This document shows positions 46,835-57,375 of a DNA stretch of 64,000 bases, one piece after another. Made by a program: the position numbers and the translations under genes. The stretch comes from Leifsonia sp. 1010. GTDB taxonomy: Bacteria; Actinomycetota; Actinomycetes; Actinomycetales; Microbacteriaceae. Under the pieces are notes generated by a model that made no database searches, was not told the DNA's origin, and saw nothing but the letters and a program-made list of their open reading frames with translations. The DNA is taken from contig NZ_JAVDSL010000004.1 of the NCBI RefSeq assembly GCF_031455295.1, forward strand, positions 124,001 to 188,000, read 5' to 3'. The number at the start of each line of letters is the position of its first letter. The first letter of the stretch is position 1.

Positions 46835-46853
46835 TAAGGTAAGGCTACACTAA
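46835..46853. promoter_or_regulatory. DtxR/IdeR iron box
   Basis: TAAGGTAAGGCTACACTAA is a near match to the 19-bp DtxR box (TWAGGTWAGSCTWACCTWA). It sits just upstream of the siderophore-interacting gene. The IdeR gene at 5295-5987 keeps all the metal residues needed to use it. Confidence 0.85.
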
Positions 46854-46996
46854 CTTCCTCCCGCGCCCCCTGGCGATCTGCTGAGTCCGCCCCGCCCCGA
46901 TCCCTTCGCGATCTCGACGTCCCGGGCCAGAATGTCGAGCAGGGGCCGTCTCGTTCGACGTCCGTATGAAAGCGTTCGCGATCGAGAGGAAGAACG

Positions 46997-47341
46997 ATGA
47001 AGTACATGATGTTCGTGGTCACCGACTCCCAGCGGGACACCGTGTCGGACGAGTCCGATGTCGACATCTGGGTGAACGAGCTGGATGCCAGCGGCAAGCG
47101 CGTCATCGGCGAAGTGCTGCAGGCGCCGACCGAATCGCGCGTCGTCCGCGTGCGCGACGGGAAACGCTACGTCACCGACGGACCCTTCGCCGAGACCAAG
47201 GAGTGGATCTGCGGCTTCGACATCCTCGAGGTCGAGGACCTGGATGAGGCCATCGAGATCGCCTCGCGGCACCCGATGGCACGCAACGGCCAGCTCGAAC
47301 TGCGCCCGTTCATGCAGTGGGACGAGACCGCTCCGGCGTGA
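46997..47341 (+). CDS. YciI-family (DGPF) protein
   Basis: A 114-residue ferredoxin-like-fold protein with MKYMMFVVTDSQRD, the DGPFAETKEWICGFDILEV motif that names the family, and EAIEIASRHPMA. In actinobacteria such genes often accompany an ECF sigma factor; here an esterase follows with a GTGA overlap instead. Function uncertain. GAGGAAG precedes the ATG. Confidence 0.85.
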   Translation: MKYMMFVVTDSQRDTVSDESDVDIWVNELDASGKRVIGEVLQAPTESRVVRVRDGKRYVTDGPFAETKEWICGFDILEVEDLDEAIEIASRHPMARNGQLELRPFMQWDETAPA

Positions 47342-48873
47342 ACGGTCGGCCGGTCGTCGTCACGTCCGCGGGCGCTGTCCGCGGACGCGATGACGGCCGC
47401 GTGTCCGTGTGGCGCGGCATCCGGTACGGCGAGCCGCCGACCGGCCGGCTCCGCTGGCGCGCGCCCGTCCCCGCTGCCCCGTGGAGCGGCGTCGTGGATG
47501 CGGTGGCCTTCGGGCCGGCGGCGCCGCAGCGCCCGAATCCCACCGTGCCGCTCGGGCCGCCCGGCGAGACGCGGATGGACGAGGACTGCCTGTTCCTGAA
47601 CGTCATCCGCCCGTCTCACGTGCCACCGTTCGGCGGCCTGCGCCCGGTGATGGTGTGGCTGCAGGGCGGGGCGTACGCGCTGGGCGCATCCAGTCAGCTC
47701 ATCTACCGCGGCGACCGGTTCGCGGCGGACGGGGATGTCGTCCTCGTCACCCTGAACCACCGGCTAGGCGCGCTCGGCTTCCTCGACGTCCGGAGCGTCG
47801 GGGTCGACAACGCGGAGACGAATGTCGCGTTGCGGGATGTGCTCCTCGCGCTCCGCTGGGTGCGCGACAACATCCACGCGTTCGGCGGCGACCCGGACTC
47901 GGTGACCGTGTTCGGCCAGAGCGCCGGCGCCGGGCTGGTCACCGCCCTGCTCGCCTCCCCCGCGGCGGCGGGACTGTTCCATCGCGCCATCGCGCAGAGC
48001 CCGCCCGCCGGGTCGATGTACGGGCCGGAGCGCGCGGCGACGGTTGCCCGGGCGTTCGTCGAGCGGCTCGGCCCCGGCGCGCAGACGCCCGGCGCGCTCC
48101 GCGGCGTCCCCGTCGAGACGATCGTGGATGCGGGTGCGGCGGTCTACACGGAGATCCCGCGGGAGCACCCCGGGATGCTCGCCTTCGCCCCGATCGTGGG
48201 CGACGACATCCTGCCCGAGGCCCCGATCCGTGTGCTCAGCGACGGACGCGGGATGCCCGTTCCGCTCCTCATCGGGAGCACACACGATGAGGCGACACTG
48301 TTCCGCCTGATGCGGTCGCCTCTGCTCCCGATCCGGCGGACCGCGCTGCGCCGGATGTTCGACGCCATGCGCTCCGAGCAGGAGCGCGGCGGCGCATCCC
48401 TCCCCGAGCGCGAGCGGGTGCTCTCGCTGTACGGCCGCCGGCGTCCCGCACGCGGCGTCCGCGTCGCCACCGACATCGCGTTCCGGATGCCGGCGCTCTG
48501 GGTCGCCGCCGGGCACAGCGCCGTCGCCCCCACCCACCTCTACCGGTTCGACTTCGCCCCTCCCCTGCTCCGACTCACCGGCGTCGGCGCGTCCCACGCG
48601 ACGGACCTGCCGTACGTCTGGGGCGAATTCGACGCCCTCCCCCGCGACCCGTCGTTCCTGCTCGGTGGCCGACGGACCGCCGAAGCGGTCTCCGAGCGGA
48701 TGCGTCGGCGCTGGACGGACTTCGCCCGCACGGGCGTGCCCGGCACGGGTTGGCCGGCGTACGAACCGCAGCGCCGCGCGACGCTCGTCATCGGCGCGAG
48801 CGACCGGGTGGTGCCCGACCTCGACGCCCGGCTGCGTGCGGGGTGGGGCGAGCAGGTCCTGACTTTCGGCTGA
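47338..48873 (+). CDS. Type B carboxylesterase
   Basis: A 511-residue alpha/beta hydrolase. Catalytic triad by position: Ser195 in VFGQSAGAG, Glu318 in GSTHDEATLF and His420 in GASHATDLPYVWG; oxyanion region is WLQGGAYALG. It hydrolyses carboxylic esters; substrate unknown. GTG 47338 overlaps the YciI stop, so the two are co-translated. Confidence 0.92.
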   Translation: MNGRPVVVTSAGAVRGRDDGRVSVWRGIRYGEPPTGRLRWRAPVPAAPWSGVVDAVAFGPAAPQRPNPTVPLGPPGETRMDEDCLFLNVIRPSHVPPFGGLRPVMVWLQGGAYALGASSQLIYRGDRFAADGDVVLVTLNHRLGALGFLDVRSVGVDNAETNVALRDVLLALRWVRDNIHAFGGDPDSVTVFGQSAGAGLVTALLASPAAAGLFHRAIAQSPPAGSMYGPERAATVARAFVERLGPGAQTPGALRGVPVETIVDAGAAVYTEIPREHPGMLAFAPIVGDDILPEAPIRVLSDGRGMPVPLLIGSTHDEATLFRLMRSPLLPIRRTALRRMFDAMRSEQERGGASLPERERVLSLYGRRRPARGVRVATDIAFRMPALWVAAGHSAVAPTHLYRFDFAPPLLRLTGVGASHATDLPYVWGEFDALPRDPSFLLGGRRTAEAVSERMRRRWTDFARTGVPGTGWPAYEPQRRATLVIGASDRVVPDLDARLRAGWGEQVLTFG

Positions 48874-48883
48874 GCGTTCCCTC

Positions 48884-48889
48884 TAGACT
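48884..48889 (+). promoter_or_regulatory. -10 box, leaderless
   Basis: TAGACT, seven bases before the ATG at 48897, inside the end of the esterase-downstream gap; a clean example of the leaderless promoter form common in this window. Confidence 0.55.
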
Positions 48890-48896
48890 CGGCGGC

Positions 48897-49280
48897 ATGC
48901 TCGTCGTCCCGCTGCTCGTCATGACGCTGTTCGTGTTCGCCCTGGTGGATATCATCCTGCGGCCGAGCGACCAGGTGCGGCACCTGCCGAAGCTGGCGTG
49001 GGTGTTCGTCGTGATCCTGCTGCCGCTGATCGGCAGCATCCTGTGGTTCGCGGTCGGCCGCGAGTACGACGGGTCGGCCGGCCGTCGACGGACACTCCGG
49101 ATGCCGGCGGTCCATGCCGAGCCGACCGCGGCCGCCCCGGCGCGAGACCTCGCACCGAACAGCACGGAGGCGCAGCTCGCGGCGCTCGAGCGGGAGATCG
49201 CGGAAGCCGAACGCGATCAGCGCATCCGGCGGCTGGAAGAGGAGCTGCGGCGGCGCACCGACGCGGGCGAGACGGCCTGA
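48897..49280 (+). CDS. PLDc_N-type small membrane protein
   Basis: A 127-residue protein with two membrane helices (1-19 and 33-53, LAWVFVVILLPLIGSILWFAVG), matching the phospholipase D-nuclease N-terminal domain family that stands alone in many actinobacteria. A charged coiled coil (AQLAALEREIAEAERDQRIR) ends the protein. Role unknown, perhaps an envelope scaffold. Leaderless promoter upstream. Confidence 0.85.
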   Translation: MLVVPLLVMTLFVFALVDIILRPSDQVRHLPKLAWVFVVILLPLIGSILWFAVGREYDGSAGRRRTLRMPAVHAEPTAAAPARDLAPNSTEAQLAALEREIAEAERDQRIRRLEEELRRRTDAGETA

Positions 49281-49301
49281 AGCGACGGGCCGGCCGCCCC
49301 G

Positions 49302-49907
49302 CTACAGCTCGGCCGACTGCTCGGTGATGAACCGCAGGGCGTCGTCCGCCATCTCCGTGGAGATGTCGTGCCCGACACCCGGGTACACCCGCTCCTCGAG
49401 GGTCGAATGGCCGGGGAGGAACTCGCGCATCCGCTCGATGTCGTTCGGCGTGATGACGTCGTCGTCGGCGCCGTGCCCCCAGAACACCGGCGGCCGACGC
49501 CCGGCGAGCACCGCATCCCCGCGTTCCGCATCGATCGTGGTGAATCCGCCGAGCGTGACGACGAACCGGAGCCGGCCGGGCGACCGCCGCATGACCTGCA
49601 GAGCGGTCGCGCCGCCCTGCGACCACCCGACAGCGGCGACCGGCGCGTCGCCGCAGTTCTCGTCGATCCACGCGAGAAGACGGTCGGCCGCAGGCGCGGC
49701 ATTGCTCGACAGCGCGCCCACCCCCTCCCAGTCGGCCACCGAGAACCACTCGAACCGGTCCCCCAAAGAGACGGGCCCCTGCAGCAGGACGGGACGCCAC
49801 GGTGCAGGGGCGCGCTCGGCGATCCAGGCGAGGTCGTCGCGCACGCCGTAGCGCCCGTGGAGGAACAACAGGGAGGGCACGCTGGTCGGAGACATGACTC
49901 CATTCAT
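49302..49907 (-). CDS. Alpha/beta hydrolase (phospholipase/carboxylesterase type)
   Basis: A 201-residue hydrolase. LLFLHGRYGVRDDL is the oxyanion strand, Ser is in VGWSQGGATAL, Asp in WGHGADDDVITP and His in YPGVGHDISTE. Substrate unknown. ATG 49907 is preferred to 49895 because GGAG lies seven bases before it. Confidence 0.87.
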   Translation of the reverse strand: MNGVMSPTSVPSLLFLHGRYGVRDDLAWIAERAPAPWRPVLLQGPVSLGDRFEWFSVADWEGVGALSSNAAPAADRLLAWIDENCGDAPVAAVGWSQGGATALQVMRRSPGRLRFVVTLGGFTTIDAERGDAVLAGRRPPVFWGHGADDDVITPNDIERMREFLPGHSTLEERVYPGVGHDISTEMADDALRFITEQSAEL

Positions 49908-50051
49908 GCCCGGACTCCGCGGCGCGTCCAGGTGTCCCGCGGCCCCCGCACCTGAGCGGGTCCTGTGCGCCGCGTCATGCGGACGCGGCACACCTCGTCC
50001 CTTATGGGTAGGACGGCATCGTCGATACGCCCAAGGATCGGGGGAAACAGA

Positions 50052-50495
50052 ATGGCCGAGATCACAACGACGGAGCGCGCCTCCGGCAGCGTCGAGCAGC
50101 GGAAGGCCGCGTGGATGCAGCTCCGCGGCGCCATCGCGCAGGAGTACGCGGCGAAGCTCCCCGACCTGCTGACGGTGGATGAGTTCGCCCGGTTCGCAGG
50201 CATGACCATCGCCCAGGTGCGGCACGCGACGACCATCGGCGACCTCGTCATGTCCATCCGCGACGGCCAGCGCGGCATCGCGCCCGCCGACAACATCGCG
50301 TTCCTGCTCCGGGAGCGGCTGCTCCGCCTCCCGGTTCGTGAGCCGTCGTGGGAGCGCAGCGACCCGCGGTCGCTCGCCGTCAGCGAGGCCGCCTACGAGC
50401 GGGTGTGGGATGTGGCCATCCGCTACGCCACCACGCCGACGGACGCGCTCGATCGGCTCCTGCTCGCTGCGACGGGCGCCGCGCGCGCCGACTGA
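50052..50495 (+). CDS. Hypothetical helical protein
   Basis: Not recognised. The 147-residue product is mostly alpha-helical and includes LTVDEFARFAGMTIAQVRHAT, which looks like a helix-turn-helix, so DNA binding is possible. ATG 50052 follows GGGGG; a frame to 49965 lacks a ribosome-binding site. It stands between convergent genes without clear operon partners. Confidence 0.65.
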   Translation: MAEITTTERASGSVEQRKAAWMQLRGAIAQEYAAKLPDLLTVDEFARFAGMTIAQVRHATTIGDLVMSIRDGQRGIAPADNIAFLLRERLLRLPVREPSWERSDPRSLAVSEAAYERVWDVAIRYATTPTDALDRLLLAATGAARAD

Positions 50496-50561
50496 ACGCA
50501 CCCGCCGGGCGCGCGGCACCCGGCCCGCGCCCCGCGAACGGCCCAAATCCCCGCGGACGAC

Positions 50562-50861
50562 TCAGACGCCGCGGCCGCGCCGATCGGCGAACCAGGCGTA
50601 GGCGCCGCCCGCGAGGAGGGCCGTCGCGACAGCTCCGACCACCACCGACGACAGCACGACAGCGCCCGCCCCGAGCGGGGCCACATACAGGGCGATCACA
50701 CCGACCGCGGACGCCAGCACGCACACGACGCCGACCACGGCCGCCGCGATTGCGGCCACGGTGTCGGCCTCCATGCGCTGCGCGCGCTCCGGCACGCCGA
50801 GGACGTAGTGCTCGCGGGAGGAGAGGGCGGTCGGGAGCTCGGTACGGATGTCATCGGTCAC
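50562..50861 (-). CDS. Small two-helix membrane protein
   Basis: A 99-residue protein with a soluble first third and two hydrophobic segments (about 33-58 and 64-90, AGAVVLSSVVVGAVATALLAG), then RRGRGV. No family recognised. It lies between the helical protein gene and the tRNA gene. Confidence 0.6.
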   Translation of the reverse strand: MTDDIRTELPTALSSREHYVLGVPERAQRMEADTVAAIAAAVVGVVCVLASAVGVIALYVAPLGAGAVVLSSVVVGAVATALLAGGAYAWFADRRGRGV

Positions 50862-50904
50862 ACCTGCAAGAGACGTCCGATGGCCCCGGAATATGACGCG
50901 ACGG

Positions 50905-50977
50905 AGCCGGCTGCGGGACTCGAACCCGCGACCGCTCGCTTACAAGGCGAGTGCTCTACCAACTGAGCTAAGCCGGC
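50905..50977 (-). tRNA. tRNA-Thr (UGU anticodon)
   Basis: The minus strand forms a full cloverleaf: acceptor GCCGGCT/AGCCGGC, D arm with AGCTCAGTTGGTAGAGC, anticodon loop CTTGTAA (anticodon TGT), and T arm GGTTCGAGTCC. The 73 bases end without an encoded CCA. Confidence 0.96.
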
Positions 50978-51029
50978 GGTGGCGGTCTCCCGCCGACCCC
51001 ATCCTAGGGCAGCGGGCGGACGCGCCGGA

Positions 51030-51935
51030 TCAGGGAGACGGGGTGGGCGTCGGCGTCGCGGTCGACGAGTACTCGTCGCCCTGCGCCTGCAGCACGAAGG
51101 CCTTGAAGTCGTCCGCGCTGGTCAGCGACCCGGTGTACGGCTTGCCGTTCACGAGCACCAGGAGCGCATTGGTCATCTTCTTGACGTCCGAGTTCGGGAT
51201 GGGGCCGCTGAGAGCCCGATCGCTCGCCGAGGTCACCCAGGACTTGAAGCGTCCCTCGTCGATGCAGGAGTCGATCTCGCCCGTGCGGGTCGCGCCCGCC
51301 GCGTCCACGCGCTTCTTCAGAACGTCGTCGCTGAGACCGGGGCCGCCCTCGGCCGGCTGCTTCTCGAACAGCGAGGCGTTGAACTTCCAGAAGGCGTTGG
51401 GGTCGTAGTTGGCCACGCAGGCGGCGGCGTTGGCCGCGCGCAGCGAGTACTTCGTGCCCGCGGAGTGGCTGGTGTAGATCGCGACCGGGTGCATCTCCAC
51501 GGTCACCGCGCCGTTCTTCACCAGCGGCTCGAGCTGCTCGAGGTTCGTGCGCTGGAAGTCGCCGCACAGCTTGCAGAGGTAGTCGGCGTAGATGCGGATG
51601 TCGACCGTGCTGCCCGCCGGGTCCGGCGTGCTTGCGACCGGCTTCGCGTCGGCGGCGAGGGCGGTCGTCGTCTTGACCTTGAGGCCCGAGCCGACGACGA
51701 CGCCGTCGCTGGCCATGTTCTTCGGACCGGGGACGGTCGGGCGGATCGCGCTGACGATCACGACGGCGACGATGGCCACGACGGCGAGGACTCCGAGGAC
51801 GATGCCGCCGGAGAGCAGCAGGCGGTTCCGTCGATCCCTGCGCTGCTGGGTGGTGCGGAGCTGTCGTGCTTTCTCCCGCGCAGCCGCGCGGACGTCGCTG
51901 TTGCGACTGTCGTCGGGATCGGTCATAGGGCTCAT
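51030..51935 (-). CDS. Membrane-anchored DsbA-like thioredoxin-fold protein
   Basis: A 301-residue protein: basic cytoplasmic N-terminus (1-37), one membrane helix (38-63) and an extracytoplasmic thioredoxin-fold domain with Cys121-Lys-Leu-Cys124. A second Cys pair (ACVANYD, DSCIDEG) is in the insertion. It should form or shuffle disulfides in exported proteins. ATG 51935 or 51926 can start it. A Thr/Pro tail follows the domain. Confidence 0.88.
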   Translation of the reverse strand: MSPMTDPDDSRNSDVRAAAREKARQLRTTQQRRDRRNRLLLSGGIVLGVLAVVAIVAVVIVSAIRPTVPGPKNMASDGVVVGSGLKVKTTTALAADAKPVASTPDPAGSTVDIRIYADYLCKLCGDFQRTNLEQLEPLVKNGAVTVEMHPVAIYTSHSAGTKYSLRAANAAACVANYDPNAFWKFNASLFEKQPAEGGPGLSDDVLKKRVDAAGATRTGEIDSCIDEGRFKSWVTSASDRALSGPIPNSDVKKMTNALLVLVNGKPYTGSLTSADDFKAFVLQAQGDEYSSTATPTPTPSP

Positions 51936-52150
51936 ATCTTCCGGATACTGCTCTCGGGTCGAACGGGCCGCGCAGGGGACGCGGCGGGTGGCGCACCTCC
52001 GGCGCACACAACCGGGAAAGCGTAAACCCCCTGTCTGGGAATCGACCAGACGGTGGCTGGACGCGCGGGTACAGCGGAACGCGCGGGTTACTGCGCCTGC
52101 GGCGAGCATCCGCACGTCCGGGTGGGGCTCCGGTCATGAGCATGTCCGCC

Positions 52151-52177
52151 GATGCCATATTATGGCCACGTGGCATC
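52151..52177. promoter_or_regulatory. msiK promoter with overlapping palindrome
   Basis: GATGCCA (52151-52157) and TGGCATC (52171-52177) are exact inverted repeats; the TATTAT -10 box (52158-52163) lies between them. The layout fits a repressor of sugar-uptake genes binding over the promoter. The 328 bases from 51936 to 52263 hold no gene; besides this site and the hairpin below I see nothing else in them. Confidence 0.5.
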
Positions 52178-52226
52178 GGCGCCCATCGGACGTAGACGCC
52201 ACGTTCATCCATTCACAACGGATCGT

Positions 52227-52244
52227 CCGGCACGTACCTGCCGG
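52227..52244 (+). promoter_or_regulatory. Hairpin before msiK (msiK-motif-like)
   Basis: CCGGCA-cgtacc-TGCCGG forms a perfect 6-bp stem directly before the ribosome-binding site AAGGAGA. A conserved RNA of this kind (msiK motif) is known before msiK genes in actinobacteria; I cannot verify the full consensus here. Confidence 0.5.
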
Positions 52245-52263
52245 TGAAGGAGAAAAGAAGAAA

Positions 52264-53358
<1,095 letters not shown>

Positions 53359-53377
53359 GGTCCAAGAAGCGATTCCT

Positions 53378-53414
53378 CACTCTGCCGCAGTCCGGATCGG
53401 GCTGCGGCAGAGTG
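53378..53414 (+). terminator. Terminator after msiK
   Basis: CACTCTGCCGCAG and CTGCGGCAGAGTG form a perfect 13-bp stem, 20 bases past the msiK stop, followed by CTTTG. It lies before the DUF4032 gene, so that gene needs readthrough or its own promoter. Confidence 0.75.
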
Positions 53415-53459
53415 CTTTGCGCCAGCCAGCACCGCCCCACCACCGACCGGAGGACCACC

Positions 53460-54764
53460 GTGGCCGGATCCGTCAACATCACCGCAGCGACCGTCGACCC
53501 GGCGCTGCTCGACCTCCCGTGGAACCTTCCGCTGGAGGACTGGTCGAATGAGCACATCGCCCTCCTGCCGAAGGGCATCAGCCGCCACCTGGTGCGGTTC
53601 GCGAACCTCTCCGGCTACGTCATCGCCATCAAGGAGACGACGGCGGAGATGGCGCAGCGCGAGTACGACATGCTGCGGACGCTGCAGCGTCTCGACGTGC
53701 CGTGCGTCGATCCCGTCGCGGTGATCAAGAACCGCACGGATGACAACGGCACCCCCCTGAATGCGGCCCTCGTCACCCGGCACCTGAAGTTCTCCCTCCC
53801 CTATCGGGCGCTGTTCTCGCAGACCCTCCGGCCGGACACCGCGACCCGTCTGGTCGATGCTCTCGCCGTGCTGCTGGTGCGCCTGCACATCGTGGGCTTC
53901 TTCTGGGGCGATGTGTCGCTCTCCAACACCCTGTTCCGTCGTGACGCGGGCGCATTCGCCGCCTACCTGGTGGATGCGGAGACCGGCCAGCTGTACGAGG
54001 GCGGCCTCTCGAACGGGCAGCGCGAGAACGACCTGGAGATCGCGCGGGTCAATATCGCCGGCGAGCTCATGGACCTGGAGGCCGGCGGCCGGGTGGATGA
54101 GGAGCTCGACCCGATCAGCCTCTCCGACGGCATCGTGGCGGCCTACCGGAAGCTCTGGAAGGAGCTGACCGGCAGCGAGTCGTTCTCGTCGTCCGAGCGC
54201 TGGCGCATCAGCGAGCGCGTCGAGCGGCTGAACGAGCTGGGCTTCGACATCGAGGAGCTGGCGATCAAGACGTCGGAGGAGGGCACGAAGGTGCGCATCC
54301 AGCCGAAGGTCGTCGACGCCGGACACCACCAGCGCCGCCTGCTCCGCCTCACGGGGCTCGACACGGGCGAGAACCAGGCCCGGCGCCTGCTCAACGACCT
54401 GGACTCGTACGCGGCGACCCTGGGCAAGGAGGGGCTGGACGAGGAGGCCATGGCGCACGAGTGGCTGATGCGCGTGTTCGAGCCGGTCGTGCGCTCGATC
54501 CCCGCGGACCTCAAGGGCAAGCTGGAGCCGGCGGAGGTCTTCCACCAGCTGCTGGAGCACCGCTGGTTCATGTCGCAGAAGGAGGGACGCGATGTCCCTC
54601 TGGCGGAGGCCCTGACCTCGTACATCAACGACATCCTGCGCCACCGGCGCGACGAGGCGACCGTCATCGCCCCGCCGACCGAGACCATCAGCCTTCCGGT
54701 GCTGAGCAGCGGTGCCGCGGTGGACGACGACGAGGACGACGACGACTGGCGGTCGAAGGTCTGA
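53460..54764 (+). CDS. DUF4032 protein, kinase-like fold
   Basis: A 434-residue protein with a lipopolysaccharide-kinase-like N-terminal region: YVIAIKETT may hold the ATP-binding Lys, FFWGDVSLSNTLF a catalytic loop, and AYLVDAETGQLYEG a DFG-like metal motif. The C-terminal half (about 230-400) is the DUF4032 domain. Whether it is an active kinase and what it modifies are unknown. GTG 53460 follows CCGGAGGACCACC. The end is very acidic. Confidence 0.8.
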   Translation: MAGSVNITAATVDPALLDLPWNLPLEDWSNEHIALLPKGISRHLVRFANLSGYVIAIKETTAEMAQREYDMLRTLQRLDVPCVDPVAVIKNRTDDNGTPLNAALVTRHLKFSLPYRALFSQTLRPDTATRLVDALAVLLVRLHIVGFFWGDVSLSNTLFRRDAGAFAAYLVDAETGQLYEGGLSNGQRENDLEIARVNIAGELMDLEAGGRVDEELDPISLSDGIVAAYRKLWKELTGSESFSSSERWRISERVERLNELGFDIEELAIKTSEEGTKVRIQPKVVDAGHHQRRLLRLTGLDTGENQARRLLNDLDSYAATLGKEGLDEEAMAHEWLMRVFEPVVRSIPADLKGKLEPAEVFHQLLEHRWFMSQKEGRDVPLAEALTSYINDILRHRRDEATVIAPPTETISLPVLSSGAAVDDDEDDDDWRSKV

Positions 54765-54783
54765 CGCCCTGGATGGCCGACGG

Positions 54784-54823
54784 CGTCGACAGTCCAGCGC
54801 CGTCGACAGTCCAGCGCCGTCGA
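54784..54823. repeat. 17-bp tandem repeat between convergent genes
   Basis: CGTCGACAGTCCAGCGC occurs twice in direct succession (54784-54800, 54801-54817) and begins a third time. It lies in the 76-base gap between the DUF4032 and rlmB ends. Probably replication slippage. Confidence 0.7.
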
Positions 54824-54840
54824 GGGTCTGACGCCGCGTG

Positions 54841-55857
54841 TTACTTCGCGGCGCGGGCCTCGGCGCGCAGCTTGGCGATCTCGTAGAGCGTGACGCTCGC
54901 CGCGATGCCGGCGTTCAACGACTCGGTCGCCGCGGTGATAGGGATCGACACGACGGCGTCGCACGTCTCGGTCACCAGGCGGGACAGGCCCTTGCCTTCG
55001 CTGCCGACGACGATCACCACGGGCCGATCGGCGAACGAGAGTCCGGGGAGGCTGACGTCGCCGCCGCCGTCGAGGCCGAGAACGAAGACTCCGGCCTTCT
55101 TGAACTCCTTGAGCGTCTGCGTCAGGTTCGGAGCCATCGCCACGGGCGTGCGTGCGGCCGCCCCGGCCGACGTCTTCCAGGCCGCGGCGGTCATTCCGAC
55201 CGAGCGGCGCTGCGGCACGATGACGCCCTGGCCGCCGAACGCCGCCGTCGAGCGGATGATCGCTCCGAGGTTGCGCGGGTCCGTGATGCCGTCGAGTGCG
55301 ACGAACAGCGGGGTCTCCGACGAGCGCAGGGTGCGGTCCAGCAGCTCACCGGGGTGCGCGTACTCGTACGGCGGCACCTTCAGGGCGACGCCCTGGTGCA
55401 CCGCATCGCGGCCCGCGAGGCGGTCGAGCTCGGGCCGCATGACCTCGAGGATCGGGATGGCTCGGCCGGTCGCGATGGAGAGGATCTCCTTCATGCGGTC
55501 GTCGAACTCCACGCGCGCGGCGACATAGAGGGTCGACGCCGGGATGTCGGCCCGCAGAGCCTCGAGCACCGAGTTGCGACCGGTGACGATCTCGCTCTCG
55601 TCTCCGCTCTTCGCCCGGCGCGAGGCGCCCGATGCACCGCGCGGCGCGGTGTCGCGCCCGCTCCGCGCGGCCTTCGCCGCCGCGCGCTCGCGCAGCGCCT
55701 TGGCCTTGCCCGCGGGGTGATAGTCGCGGTCCTCCGCCTTCGGCGTCGGCCCGCGGCCCTCCAGCGCCTTGCGGCCATGGCCGCCGGTGCCGACCTGGGC
55801 GCCCTTCTTGCTCTTGCGCACCGCTCCGGCGCGGGGCTTTCCACCCGAGTTCTTCAT
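54841..55857 (-). CDS. rlmB: TrmH-family 23S rRNA 2'-O-methyltransferase
   Basis: A 338-residue SPOUT methyltransferase. A long basic, disordered extension (1-85) precedes the substrate-binding domain ([20 protein letters not shown]) and the SPOUT knot ([49 protein letters not shown]). It methylates a ribose in 23S rRNA. ATG 55857 overlaps the cysS stop (ATGA). Last gene of the carD-ispDF-cysS-rlmB order. Confidence 0.93.
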   Translation of the reverse strand: MKNSGGKPRAGAVRKSKKGAQVGTGGHGRKALEGRGPTPKAEDRDYHPAGKAKALRERAAAKAARSGRDTAPRGASGASRRAKSGDESEIVTGRNSVLEALRADIPASTLYVAARVEFDDRMKEILSIATGRAIPILEVMRPELDRLAGRDAVHQGVALKVPPYEYAHPGELLDRTLRSSETPLFVALDGITDPRNLGAIIRSTAAFGGQGVIVPQRRSVGMTAAAWKTSAGAAARTPVAMAPNLTQTLKEFKKAGVFVLGLDGGGDVSLPGLSFADRPVVIVVGSEGKGLSRLVTETCDAVVSIPITAATESLNAGIAASVTLYEIAKLRAEARAAK

Positions 55858-57287
55858 GATCCGATGCTCCAATGCGACCCCGTCGGGGTGTCTTCGATGG
55901 TGATTCCTGCCGCCGCCAGCTCGTCGCGGATGCGATCGGCTGCGGCGAAATCGCGTGCGGCCCTGGCCGCCTGCCGGTCGGCGAGAAGCCGACCGATGAG
56001 CTCGCCGAGCGCGGTGTCCGCGGCGGTCGAGCCACCGCTCCGCCACTGCGGCGAGAGCGGGTTGATGCCGAGCACCTCCGTCATCGCGAGAACGTGCCCG
56101 CGCGCGGTGGCCGCTGCCTCCAAGTCTTCCGCATCCAGCGCCGCGTTGCCTGAACGCACGGTGTCGTGCAGCACGGCGAGCGCCTGCGGCACCGCGAGGT
56201 CGTCGTCCATCGCCTCGGCGAAGGCGTCGGGGACGACCTCGACGCCGTGCCCGGCGAACCGGGTGCCGGACAGCCGCCGCTCCACACGCTCGAAGAACCC
56301 GGCGATGCGGTCGAGCGCGGCCTCGGCCTCGCTCAGGGAGCCGTCGTGGTAGTCGATGGTCGACCGGTAGTGCGCCGATCCGAGGTAGTAGCGCACGACC
56401 AGGGGACGCGCGGCGCCCAGCAGATCGGCCGCGTAGACCGAGTTGCCGAGCGACTTGCTCATCTTCTGCCCGTTCACGTTCACGAGGCCGTTGTGCACCC
56501 AGTAGTTCGCGAAGGCATCGCCCGCCGCCGTCGACTGCGCCAGCTCGTTCTCATGGTGCGGGAAGCGGAGGTCGAGCCCGCCGCCGTGGATGTCGAACTG
56601 CGGTCCGAGGTAGCGGCGCGACATCGCCGAGCACTCGATGTGCCAGCCGGGGCGCCCGTCACCCCACGGCGACGCGAACGACGCCGAGGCGGGCTCGTCG
56701 TCCTTCCGGCCCTTCCACAGGGCGAAGTCGCGGGGGTCGCGCTTGTCGCGCGGGTCGGCGTCGGCCGCGGCCTCCATGTTGTCGATGCTCTGCCGGGTGA
56801 GCTCGCCGTAGGACGGCCAGCTCTTCACATCGAAGTACACGTCGCCTGAGCCGTCCGCCGCCGGATAGGCGTGACCGGCGTCGATGAGGCGCTGGATGAT
56901 CTCCTGCATCTGCGGGATGCTGGCCGTCGCGCGGGGCTCGTACGTGGGCGGCTGGACACCGATCGCGCGGTAGGAGTCGCTGAACTCCAGCTCGAAGCGG
57001 TAGGCGAGCGCCCACCACTCCTCGCTGCCGCCCGCAGCCTGCCCGGCCGCCGCGTTGACCAGGATCTTGTCGTCGATATCCGTGACGTTGCGCACCAGCG
57101 TGACGTCGAGCCCGCGGTAGCTGAGCCACCGACGCAGCTGGTCGTAGACGAGGGCCGAGCGCAGGTGCCCGATGTGCGGCGACGACTGCACGGTGGGCCC
57201 GCACACGTACATTCCGACCTCGCCGTCGCGCAACGGGACGAAGTCGCGCAGAGCGCCCGCCTTGGTGTCGTAGAGCCGAAGAGTCAC
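55854..57287 (-). CDS. cysS: Cysteinyl-tRNA synthetase
   Basis: A 477-residue class I synthetase: zinc Cys30 in [23 protein letters not shown] at 38-41 and KMSKS in [13 protein letters not shown]. The zinc-binding [10 protein letters not shown] and HHENELAQS motifs are intact. It charges tRNA-Cys. It lies 88 bases after ispDF and is coupled to rlmB. Confidence 0.97.
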   Translation of the reverse strand: MTLRLYDTKAGALRDFVPLRDGEVGMYVCGPTVQSSPHIGHLRSALVYDQLRRWLSYRGLDVTLVRNVTDIDDKILVNAAAGQAAGGSEEWWALAYRFELEFSDSYRAIGVQPPTYEPRATASIPQMQEIIQRLIDAGHAYPAADGSGDVYFDVKSWPSYGELTRQSIDNMEAAADADPRDKRDPRDFALWKGRKDDEPASASFASPWGDGRPGWHIECSAMSRRYLGPQFDIHGGGLDLRFPHHENELAQSTAAGDAFANYWVHNGLVNVNGQKMSKSLGNSVYAADLLGAARPLVVRYYLGSAHYRSTIDYHDGSLSEAEAALDRIAGFFERVERRLSGTRFAGHGVEVVPDAFAEAMDDDLAVPQALAVLHDTVRSGNAALDAEDLEAAATARGHVLAMTEVLGINPLSPQWRSGGSTAADTALGELIGRLLADRQAARAARDFAAADRIRDELAAAGITIEDTPTGSHWSIGS

Positions 57288-57375
57288 GGCATAAGCCTAC
57301 GGGCCACGCCCCGGCCGTCGCTCCGCCATGACCGAGTTGGGGAAAACCTCGCGCTGTGCCGGGTTGTGGACGGAT

